A stretch of DNA of 11,924 bases, from positions 1-11,924 of the forward strand of contig WGBF01000197.1 in the NCBI GenBank assembly GCA_015494485.1, written 5' to 3'. The DNA is from a bacterium (GTDB lineage Bacteria > Calditrichota > Calditrichia > RBG-13-44-9 > J042). Each line of letters starts with the position of its first letter. The stretch's first letter is position 1. This document shows, piece by piece, positions 1-6,349 of this stretch. The notes under the pieces were generated by a model that ran no database searches, was not told where the DNA came from, and saw nothing but the letters and a program-made list of their open reading frames with translations. A program made the translations under genes and the position numbers.

Positions 1-46
1 CTGCAGTAGTGGGCAACCCCTGCGACGCAAAAGGGAAGGATGTGCA
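1..46 (+). other. Leader of the NlpC/P60 gene with its ribosome binding site
   Basis: This stretch precedes the first gene. A purine-rich Shine-Dalgarno stretch at 34-40 (GGAAGGA) lies six bases before the ATG at 47 and decides that start over the out-of-frame ATG at 40. The frame of the first gene stays open back to the window edge, so a longer form cannot be excluded. A TAG at 7-9 in another frame could be the end of an upstream gene. Too little sequence is present to tell. Confidence 0.5.
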
Positions 47-1204
47 ATGGAAAAACAACGGTTTGTTCCCGGGAAAGGCCGGGGCTGGCGAAACGGAACA
101 TGGCTGCTTCTGGCGCTTGTCCTTCTGGTGGTTTCCTGTCAGCAAAAAGGGCAGGTGCAGGAGGAATTTGCCCGTGGCCTGAAGGTATTGCAACGGCAAT
201 ATGTGCCGGATCCCACCCTGGATGTGCTGCATGCGGATCTCCAACAGCAACAGGGACGATGGGTGCTGCGGGGCGAAACGACTGTCCCGGCGGCACGCCA
301 GGCGGTGCGGGCACTGGCGGATTCCCTGCTTCAACAACATTTTATGGATTCGCTGGTCATTTTGCCCCATCCCTCACTGGGGGATTCCATTTACGGGATT
401 GTAACAGTTAGTGTGGCGCACCTTCGGGAGGAACCCCGCCATGCCGCCCAACTGGTGGATCAGGCAATTCTGGGGGATGAATTGCGCCTTCTCAAACGAC
501 GTGGGGGGTGGTACCTGGTGCAAACCCATTACCGCTACATTGGCTGGATGCGCCGGGAATCGTTCGCGCGCACTGACCAGAACGGTTTAACTGCATGGCG
601 GCATAACCCCCGCGTTCGGGTAACGCGGTTGTTTGCCATCATTCATTCCCGGCCCGATGCCACCTCCGAACCGGTGTCCGATGCCGTGTTAAATGCCCGT
701 CTTCGGGAAGTGTCCCGACGGGGAAGGTGGGTCAAAGTGGTATTGCCGGATGGCCGCCAGGGGTTTATTGCCAGTGAAGCTGTTACCGCTGATGTCAAAA
801 TACAATTGCCCCGGGAGCGTCTGCGGGATGCCATTATCCGAACCGCCCGCAGCATGATGGGCATTCCCTACCTGTGGGGAGGCAATTCCAGTAAAGGGAA
901 TGACTGTTCCGGATTTACCCAGACGGTGTTCTTTGCCAACGGCATTCAGTTGCCGCGGGATGCCCGTCAGCAGGCACTGGTTGGGGATACGGTTCATGTT
1001 GATTCCGCTTTTACCAATGTTCTGCCGGGGGATTTGCTGTTCTTTGGGCAAAAGGGCCGCATTACACATGTGGGTATCAGTCTGGGTGGGGCGGCGTTTA
1101 TTCATCAAAGCGGCTACGTGCATGTGAACAGTCTGGACCCCGCTTCGCCATTGTACAGCAAATATCGGCACCAATCCCTGCAGGTTATAAAACGCGTATT
1201 TTAA
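47..1204 (+). CDS. NlpC/P60-family lipoprotein endopeptidase with SH3-like domains (YkfC-like)
   Basis: This is a 385-residue predicted cell-wall peptidase. A basic n-region, a hydrophobic core at about 19-30 and a lipobox ending at Cys31 (LVVSC) mark it as a lipoprotein. Residues about 40-110 form a small alpha/beta segment. Two SH3-like beta segments follow at about 116-173 and 189-246. The C-terminal NlpC/P60 domain (about 260-385) shows Tyr275 in the IPYLWGG motif, nucleophile Cys287 in NDCSGF, His341 in THVGI and a third polar residue, His353. Known relatives with this layout (Bacillus YkfC) cut gamma-D-Glu to diamino-acid bonds in free murein peptides carrying an N-terminal L-Ala. The next gene, a dipeptide epimerase 15 bases downstream, would act on the released L-Ala-D-Glu, which strengthens the call. 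Substrate specificity is inferred. A general murein hydrolase is the alternative. Confidence 0.9.
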   Translation: MEKQRFVPGKGRGWRNGTWLLLALVLLVVSCQQKGQVQEEFARGLKVLQRQYVPDPTLDVLHADLQQQQGRWVLRGETTVPAARQAVRALADSLLQQHFMDSLVILPHPSLGDSIYGIVTVSVAHLREEPRHAAQLVDQAILGDELRLLKRRGGWYLVQTHYRYIGWMRRESFARTDQNGLTAWRHNPRVRVTRLFAIIHSRPDATSEPVSDAVLNARLREVSRRGRWVKVVLPDGRQGFIASEAVTADVKIQLPRERLRDAIIRTARSMMGIPYLWGGNSSKGNDCSGFTQTVFFANGIQLPRDARQQALVGDTVHVDSAFTNVLPGDLLFFGQKGRITHVGISLGGAAFIHQSGYVHVNSLDPASPLYSKYRHQSLQVIKRVF

Positions 1205-1219
1205 GCCAGAGGAGGCGAT

Positions 1220-2365
1220 ATGAAAAAAATGAATCGCAAACAATTTCTTTCCCTGAGCGGAAAGGTAATGGTAGGAAGCCTTTTCCTTGACCCGGTAATT
1301 TCCCGATTGTGGGCCAAACATCCGACAACAAAAACAACAGGTGACGTGATGATTCAAGTTAAAACAAAACGGTTGTACTTAAAACACACCTGGACCATCG
1401 CCCGGGGTTCCAGTGATTATAAAGACAATGTGTTCGTGCGAATTGAAAAAGACGGGATTGTAGGCATTGGGGAAGCGGCGCCCAATGTGCGGTATGGAGA
1501 AAATGCCAAACTCACCACGCAGCGGATTCATGAAGCGGAATCCATTTTCAGAGAAAACGATTTTTTCCACTACTGGGATATTAAAGATGCCCTGGATGCC
1601 CGCATTACGGACCAGAGTTGTGCCAAAGCCGCGCTGGACATTGCCCTAATGGATTGGGTAGGCAAGGCGTTTAATGCCCCCCTCTACAAACTGTTTGGGT
1701 TCGACACGGCAAAAGCGCCGTTAACCTCCTATTCCATCGGGATTGACACCCGGGAAATGATTATTAAAAAGGTTAAAGAAGCCGAACCGTACCCCATTCT
1801 GAAAATCAAGGTAGGGACCGACCGGGATGAGGAAATTATTGAAGCGGTGCGCAGCGTGACTGATAAGCCCATCCGCGTGGATGCCAACGAAGGCTGGACC
1901 AGTAAAGAAGAGGCGCTGGAACGCATTCAGTGGTTGAAAGACAAAGGGGTGGAGTTTATTGAACAACCCATGCCTGCCAGCATGCTGGAAGAAACGGCAT
2001 GGCTGCGGGAACGCTCCCCCATGCCCATTATTGCCGATGAAGCGGTGAAAACAGCAGCGGATATTCCCAAACTGGCCAAAGCCTACGATGGGATTAACAT
2101 TAAGCTGATGAAATCCGGTGGCATGCTGGAAGCGCTGCGAATGATTCACATCGCCAAAGCCCTGGGCATGAAGATTATGCTGGGGTGCATGATTGAAAGT
2201 TCGGTGGCAATTTCTGCAGCGGCGCATTTGGCTCCAATGGTGGATTATGCCGACCTGGACGGCAATTTGCTGATCAGCAATGACCCCTTCACCGGCGTAA
2301 AAGTAGACCATGGCAAGTTTGTATACAACGATAAACCCGGCCTGGGGGTAGAAGGAGAGTTTTAG
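1220..2365 (+). CDS. Enolase-superfamily dipeptide epimerase (L-Ala-D/L-Glu type) with export-like N-terminus
   Basis: This 381-residue protein is a mandelate-racemase/muconate-lactonising-type enolase-superfamily member. The catalytic set is complete: a KxK pair at Lys195/Lys197, metal ligands Asp221 (VDANEGW), Glu248 (FIEQP) and Asp273 (ADEAV), and the opposite base Lys295 (NIKLMK). The DxD pair at Asp345/Asp347 is the signature that binds the substrate ammonium group in L-Ala-D/L-Glu epimerases such as YkfB. The enzyme should interconvert L-Ala-D-Glu and L-Ala-L-Glu so that a peptidase can finish the dipeptide. The first 43 residues are an extension with an NRKQFL motif and a hydrophobic stretch. 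It resembles a Tat signal in which the second Arg is Lys. An internal ATG at 1349 (Met44) would give a leaderless protein. The start at 1220 follows AGAGGAGG at a good distance. Export is inferred and other acidic dipeptides remain possible substrates. Confidence 0.88.
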   Translation: MKKMNRKQFLSLSGKVMVGSLFLDPVISRLWAKHPTTKTTGDVMIQVKTKRLYLKHTWTIARGSSDYKDNVFVRIEKDGIVGIGEAAPNVRYGENAKLTTQRIHEAESIFRENDFFHYWDIKDALDARITDQSCAKAALDIALMDWVGKAFNAPLYKLFGFDTAKAPLTSYSIGIDTREMIIKKVKEAEPYPILKIKVGTDRDEEIIEAVRSVTDKPIRVDANEGWTSKEEALERIQWLKDKGVEFIEQPMPASMLEETAWLRERSPMPIIADEAVKTAADIPKLAKAYDGINIKLMKSGGMLEALRMIHIAKALGMKIMLGCMIESSVAISAAAHLAPMVDYADLDGNLLISNDPFTGVKVDHGKFVYNDKPGLGVEGEF

Positions 2366-2494
2366 CAGGTACTCATGGTCAGACGGAAGCGCAAGGGGTA
2401 TGGCTGTCCAAAAGCCACTCTGCATCGGAAGAGGTTTTTATTGTGGAATAAATGCGAAGTTGTGTGTGTTACCGGAGGGTACTTTACTCAGGCG

Positions 2495-2513
2495 CCGGGA
2501 AAGGGATTCCCGG
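2495..2513. other. GC-rich hairpin in convergent intergenic region
   Basis: CCGGGAA at 2495-2501 pairs with TTCCCGG at 2507-2513 around a five-base loop. No T-tract follows on either strand, so it is not a standard intrinsic terminator alone. The whole 221-base gap between the two convergent operons (2366-2586) contains this hairpin and the terminator at 2538 but no credible gene. Confidence 0.4.
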
Positions 2514-2537
2514 ACCGCCAGTACCGGACACCTCGTT

Positions 2538-2577
2538 CTGCCGGACCCCGGAGGGCCGGTCCGGCAGAGGGGTTTTT
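2538..2577 (+). terminator. Rho-independent terminator of the NlpC/P60-epimerase operon
   Basis: A perfect ten-base stem joins CTGCCGGACC (2538-2547) to GGTCCGGCAG (2558-2567) across a ten-base loop, followed closely by TTTTT at 2573-2577 on the + strand. It lies about 170 bases after the epimerase stop. On the minus strand the hairpin is followed by AACGAGG with no T-run, so it should work mainly for the + strand operon. Confidence 0.75.
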
Positions 2578-2586
2578 GAACCGTTT

Positions 2587-3930
2587 TTACCGGGGGATTG
2601 GGTTTTGAACGTTGGCGGTCGATGGTACGGTGACCATGTCCGTACCAAATTTAACCCCAATCTTCCGTAAGAAACCGAATGGGGGCTCACCACCAATAAA
2701 AATAAATACATAGTCATTGTCAATTTCAATCCGCTTACCGTCCTGCTCCAGCACCACGGATTTTGCTTTAATTTCCCGAACATGGGAATTAAAGCGTGCT
2801 GTGATGCGTCCTTTTTGAATCAGTTTACCAATGCGTTCCTGATTTTTTTGTTTGATGCGGAAAAACTGGGGTTTGCGGTAGGAAATGGTCACCCGGTTGC
2901 CCTTTTGCCGGGCGAGGCCAATGGCTGCTTCCACAGCACTGTCACCACCGCCCACGACCAGGATATTAGAATGGGTGTAAGATTGGGCATCGATTAATTG
3001 GTACATGACCTTGGCCTGTTGTTCGCCGGGGACCCCCAGTTTACGCGGATTACCCCGGCGTCCCATGGCTAATACGACAAACCGTGTTAAATACTCCTTA
3101 GCGGTGGTTTTTACGGTAAACCAGTTGCCCACCTTCTGAACGTCTACCACGCGCTCCTGGCGATGCAGTCGCAGATGAAAATCGCGGTAAATGGATTGCC
3201 AGATTTCCAGCAGTTCTTCTTTTTCAATCTCGTGACGATTTAGTTTTCCGTAGAGGGGAATGTCCACCGGTTCCGTCATCACCAGCTTGCGACGGGGATA
3301 CTGTAAAATAGTACCCCCCAGGTCTTGCGCATCGATGATTAAATAATTCAGATTATTCTGCGTAGCAACCAGAGCCGCACTGGTACCGGCCGGACCGGCG
3401 CCGACAATCAAAGCATCCAGAATGTTTTCCGGCGTTGGGTGCTGTTTAATCTGGTCCGCGATGTGTTCCATTGCTTTACGGCCCTGCTGAATGGCATTTT
3501 TTATGAGGGCTAACCCGCTTAGTTCTCCCACAATGTAAATTCCGGGTACGGTTGTCTGATAATTTTCGTCCAGTACGGGAATGTCATCTCGCTGCTTAAT
3601 ATCCCCCAACCCAACTTCAATGGCGCCCACCGGACAAATTTTTTCACAATGGCCATGTCCCACGCAACGGACACCATTCACAACGGCCGCCTTACCCCAC
3701 ACCACGTCCAGTACATTTTCCGGGCAGGCCAGTACACAGCTACCGCACCCGATGCACAGGGATTGATTAATAAAGGGGAATTGCGCCCGGGGGCGGGTGA
3801 TGCCTAATGCGTCGGCTTCCCGCTTTTTGGCAATGGCCTCCTGCTGCCGCTTGCGAAATTGCAGAAAATAGGGGATTAAAATAACCAGAGCGATAATCCC
3901 CACAATACCCCAGATGATCCACGCTTCCAT
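2587..3930 (-). CDS. Membrane-anchored 4Fe-4S / FAD-NAD(P) oxidoreductase (thioredoxin-reductase-like fold)
   Basis: This is a 447-residue protein and the last gene of the cytochrome operon. An N-terminal membrane helix (about 4-23) followed by a basic stretch places the rest in the cytoplasm. A ferredoxin-like domain follows: Cys59, Cys62, Cys65 and Cys69 form a complete 4Fe-4S motif. The second motif has Cys89, Cys95 and Cys99, but His92 stands where the second Cys is expected. The flavoprotein part has an FAD dinucleotide motif, VGAGPAG (176-182), and a second NAD(P)-type motif, GGGDSAVEAA (327-336). No CxxC redox pair is seen, so it resembles YpdA-type reductases rather than true thioredoxin reductase. 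AGGAG lies nine bases before the ATG, and the start is 14 bases after the barrel gene. It could pass electrons between a nicotinamide or thiol pool and the membrane cytochrome. Substrate and direction are unknown. Confidence 0.85.
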   Translation of the reverse strand: MEAWIIWGIVGIIALVILIPYFLQFRKRQQEAIAKKREADALGITRPRAQFPFINQSLCIGCGSCVLACPENVLDVVWGKAAVVNGVRCVGHGHCEKICPVGAIEVGLGDIKQRDDIPVLDENYQTTVPGIYIVGELSGLALIKNAIQQGRKAMEHIADQIKQHPTPENILDALIVGAGPAGTSAALVATQNNLNYLIIDAQDLGGTILQYPRRKLVMTEPVDIPLYGKLNRHEIEKEELLEIWQSIYRDFHLRLHRQERVVDVQKVGNWFTVKTTAKEYLTRFVVLAMGRRGNPRKLGVPGEQQAKVMYQLIDAQSYTHSNILVVGGGDSAVEAAIGLARQKGNRVTISYRKPQFFRIKQKNQERIGKLIQKGRITARFNSHVREIKAKSVVLEQDGKRIEIDNDYVFIFIGGEPPFGFLRKIGVKFGTDMVTVPSTANVQNPIPR

Positions 3931-3944
3931 GGTTTCGTTCTCCT

Positions 3945-5558
3945 TTAAAACCCGTAATGTAGTTCCAGAAATTGCTGGAATCCGGTAAAGTCATCCCCGC
4001 GGTACTGTTCCAGCACCAGGGAAGCATAAATATGGGCCAGGATCTGCCCGTTCACTTCCAGGCGCAGCCATTGATTGGTCCGTTGCACTTCGCCAAAGGT
4101 GTATCCGCGGTACCCAATGGCAAGTTTGCTCCACATTCGGGAAAAGGCATGAACCTGCGCCCACAGTTGCCCGAAGCCACCGGTGGAAAACACGTCGCGG
4201 AACAGGTTGCCCTGAATGCCTGCAGACAATTGCTGCCATACCAGTTGCCGCTTCATAAGCGAAAAACCGCCGGCCAGGGCAAGCCGTTGTTCCCCTTGCC
4301 GGAGATTCCCATTGGCATACGCCAGGGCAAAAATGTGGCCGGGCAGACGGGCCGAAAGACTCAAGCGGAGTCCCTGCCGTAAGCGGGTGTCAAATAAACT
4401 GTCCGAAAGCGTGCGGTAAAAGTAGGTCCAGTAATTGCGACGGGTATCGTAACTCAGGGAAATGGAATGTCCACCGATCAGCCGGTACTGCAGCATGAGG
4501 AAAAGGTTGGAAAAGGAGAAGGTTTGCCCGCTTTTTTCCCGCCGCCAATCCCGGTTAATATCAATTTCAAAGGACGATGCAACATACCAGCTACGGGCAA
4601 TACTCCAGTTGCTTCGGGCATACAAATAAGTTCGATTTTCCACGCCGTCGGTTCGACTGGTGATGTAGGCCAGAGCCGATGTGCCGCGATATGCAGTACG
4701 GTTGATTTCGTGGGAAATAAACGCACCGAATTTGGGGCTGGTTGCCCGGAAGGCAAATGTTTCCCAGTCAGGTTCCGTGCCCCCAAAAGCCCCCAGCCGC
4801 AGCCCGGCCCCCACTGCCACGCTGACTAACGCACCGTCCAGATACCCCAATCCACTAACCGGGTAAGCGGTAATGCGGCCAACCAGATATTGCAGGCGGT
4901 GTTCCGGTTGGGTGCGCTCCAGTGCTGCGGTGTACAATCGGTAGCGGGTGTCTACGGCAGGGATGCTACCGGTACGTACGTTTTGCCGTTGAATCTGATA
5001 ATACCGGAAATATACTACCAGTCGGTGACCACCCCAAAACCGGTCTATGTTGAATTTAAAACGGGCTGCGGGTCGTTGATACGTGAACCCACTTCCGGCC
5101 GTTGCAGCGGAGCGGAAAAAGCTCAGGTCCAACCCGCCACGAATGCGAACGCTCCCTCGTTTAGAAGAGTGAGGGGTACGATGTCGTTTTTTAGCCGAAG
5201 GTGGGGGCGATTTTACCCTGGCAGCGGGTGGCGGTGTATTCCGGCGCGGTTCTGTTGTGGATTTTCGATGCGGCTGAAATTTTACCTTTAACCCTGGTAC
5301 AATGGCAGTTCTGGCTTCCAGAATTTTGCAGGAAGCCGAATGGGCCGCAACATACACCACTTTCAAACGGGCAATGCGTTTTCTGCCGCGAAAGACCAAC
5401 AGCGTATCGCCTTTCTGAATGCCGTCTTCGCGACCTGCAGCAACATACACAGTGTTCCCGGAAGTGTAGTTAACGGTTGTCCACCGCGACTGCGCTTGGG
5501 CACTACTCAATTCCCCGAACACCAACCCCAGCAGCAAAATCCAGAATAGTTGACGCAT
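3945..5558 (-). CDS. Predicted outer-membrane beta-barrel protein with N-terminal SH3-like domain
   Basis: This 537-residue protein has no recognised family. A Sec signal peptide ends near AQA (21-23). Residues about 25-95 look like a small all-beta domain with the turn GIQKGDTLLVFR, similar in style to SH3 or FlgT C-terminal-like folds. A Pro/Lys/Arg-rich linker covers about 96-136. From about 137 to the end the sequence alternates aromatic and polar residues with short charged turns, and it ends in HYGF. The C-terminal Phe is typical of proteins assembled by the BAM machinery. The start at 5558 is supported by an AGGAG run ending seven bases upstream; longer in-frame extensions overlap the cytochrome gene and lack a signal. 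Its position among multiheme cytochromes suggests a porin partner in an electron conduit. The roughly 400-residue barrel is shorter than MtrB-type porins, so it may not enclose a cytochrome. It carries no CxxCH motif. Confidence 0.7.
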   Translation of the reverse strand: MRQLFWILLLGLVFGELSSAQAQSRWTTVNYTSGNTVYVAAGREDGIQKGDTLLVFRGRKRIARLKVVYVAAHSASCKILEARTAIVPGLKVKFQPHRKSTTEPRRNTPPPAARVKSPPPSAKKRHRTPHSSKRGSVRIRGGLDLSFFRSAATAGSGFTYQRPAARFKFNIDRFWGGHRLVVYFRYYQIQRQNVRTGSIPAVDTRYRLYTAALERTQPEHRLQYLVGRITAYPVSGLGYLDGALVSVAVGAGLRLGAFGGTEPDWETFAFRATSPKFGAFISHEINRTAYRGTSALAYITSRTDGVENRTYLYARSNWSIARSWYVASSFEIDINRDWRREKSGQTFSFSNLFLMLQYRLIGGHSISLSYDTRRNYWTYFYRTLSDSLFDTRLRQGLRLSLSARLPGHIFALAYANGNLRQGEQRLALAGGFSLMKRQLVWQQLSAGIQGNLFRDVFSTGGFGQLWAQVHAFSRMWSKLAIGYRGYTFGEVQRTNQWLRLEVNGQILAHIYASLVLEQYRGDDFTGFQQFLELHYGF

Positions 5559-5559
5559 A

Positions 5560-6342
5560 TTAATCTCCTTCTCCTTCACCTTGTCCGGTGGGGTGGCATT
5601 GATAACACGCGGAACTTTCGTAAATGTATCCGCGAACCTCATCATGTTTACTATCGGTTTTTGTTTTCTCGTGTTCATGGCACGATAAACAGGTAAACAC
5701 GGTGTATTGACCCGCCTGCGGATGACAGGTGGTACACGAAGCCCAGGTACCCTGATGGGAACCGGAATAAATCGGAAAATAAGCCGCGTGTTCCCGGAAG
5801 TAAGCCGGTTGCCATCCCACAAATTGATGGCACATGTCGCATTGGGTTGGAAAGCTGCTCTCAGCGTGGGGTGGATTCTGGGCGTTCTGGTAATCCGGCA
5901 GGTGGCACTGCTGGCATTGGAACGATACCTGCTGGAATCCCTGGGTAAAACCTTCCCGATGGCAGCTCAGGCAGTCCAGTTGCTCATGCCGTCCACCCCG
6001 CATGAAAATGGTGTTGCGATGTGCGACGCTCATGTCCAGCACCAGCCAGTTTTCCGGCGTGTGGCACCGCTGGCAATCCTGCGAAAAACGGCTCTGATGC
6101 ACATCCGTGTGGCAATCCTGACAAAGCGGGCCGGCCTGGGTAAAATTTTTCAGGGAGTGGCATTGCCCACAGGTCAGGGACCGGTGCGCTCCCATCAGGG
6201 CAAAGCGGGTCTTTGTATGGTCAAAGATGATGGTCGTCCAGTTTTCCGGTACATGGCAACGTTCACAGGCGGTTACCGAAGCATCATGCGGGGTATCCCC
6301 GGGCTGGCCGGTAGCCGTCAAAACCAAAAGCAAAAGAAACAT
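5560..6342 (-). CDS. Exported decaheme c-type cytochrome (10 CxxCH)
   Basis: This 260-residue protein has ten CxxCH heme-attachment motifs between residues 26 and 250, about one per 26 residues. A hydrophobic leader, FLLLLVLTATG, precedes them, with no lipobox Cys, so a periplasmic protein is expected. Extra histidines in motifs such as FDH and GAHxxxxCxxCH can provide distal heme ligands. The last three hemes sit in a module (177-250: YFPIYSG, CHEH, KTK, ACYxCHP) also found at the end of the 22-heme protein, and the N-terminal part resembles that protein too. It therefore looks like a compact paralogue lacking the expanded central repeats. The start at 6342 uses GGGAG ten bases upstream, inside the end of the previous gene. 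Its leader lacks a basic n-region, so an in-frame start at 6402 that supplies two Arg residues is an alternative. The encoded tail GEGEGD doubles as the ribosome binding site of the barrel gene. Confidence 0.9.
   Translation of the reverse strand: MFLLLLVLTATGQPGDTPHDASVTACERCHVPENWTTIIFDHTKTRFALMGAHRSLTCGQCHSLKNFTQAGPLCQDCHTDVHQSRFSQDCQRCHTPENWLVLDMSVAHRNTIFMRGGRHEQLDCLSCHREGFTQGFQQVSFQCQQCHLPDYQNAQNPPHAESSFPTQCDMCHQFVGWQPAYFREHAAYFPIYSGSHQGTWASCTTCHPQAGQYTVFTCLSCHEHEKTKTDSKHDEVRGYIYESSACYQCHPTGQGEGEGD
5565..5574 (-). promoter_or_regulatory. Ribosome binding site of the barrel gene, inside the cytochrome C-terminus
   Basis: The codons for the acidic GEGEGD tail of the decaheme cytochrome read as repeated GGAGAA/GGAGAT purine runs, ending seven bases before the barrel ATG at 5558. 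The cytochrome stop (5560-5562) and that ATG are separated by one base, which points to translational coupling and fixes the barrel start. Confidence 0.75.
5593..5814 (-). repeat. Shared C-terminal tri-heme module, copy in the decaheme cytochrome
   Basis: Residues 177-250 of the decaheme protein align without gaps to residues 481-554 of the 22-heme protein. Common landmarks are YFPIYSG, CxxCH, FxCxxCHEH, KTK, GYxYxS and ACYxCHP. Both copies lie at the protein end, which suggests duplication of a capping module within this operon. Confidence 0.85.
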
Positions 6343-6349
6343 GATGATG

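Noticed and set aside
2375..2608. Small open frame of 77 codons on the + strand between the convergent operons
   Set aside because: It runs through the terminator hairpin and T-tract, has no good ribosome binding site and its composition looks like translated non-coding sequence.
5559..5822. Longer version of the barrel gene starting at 5822
   Set aside because: The first 88 residues overlap the decaheme gene in another frame and lack a signal peptide. The start at 5558 has both a strong ribosome binding site and a signal sequence.
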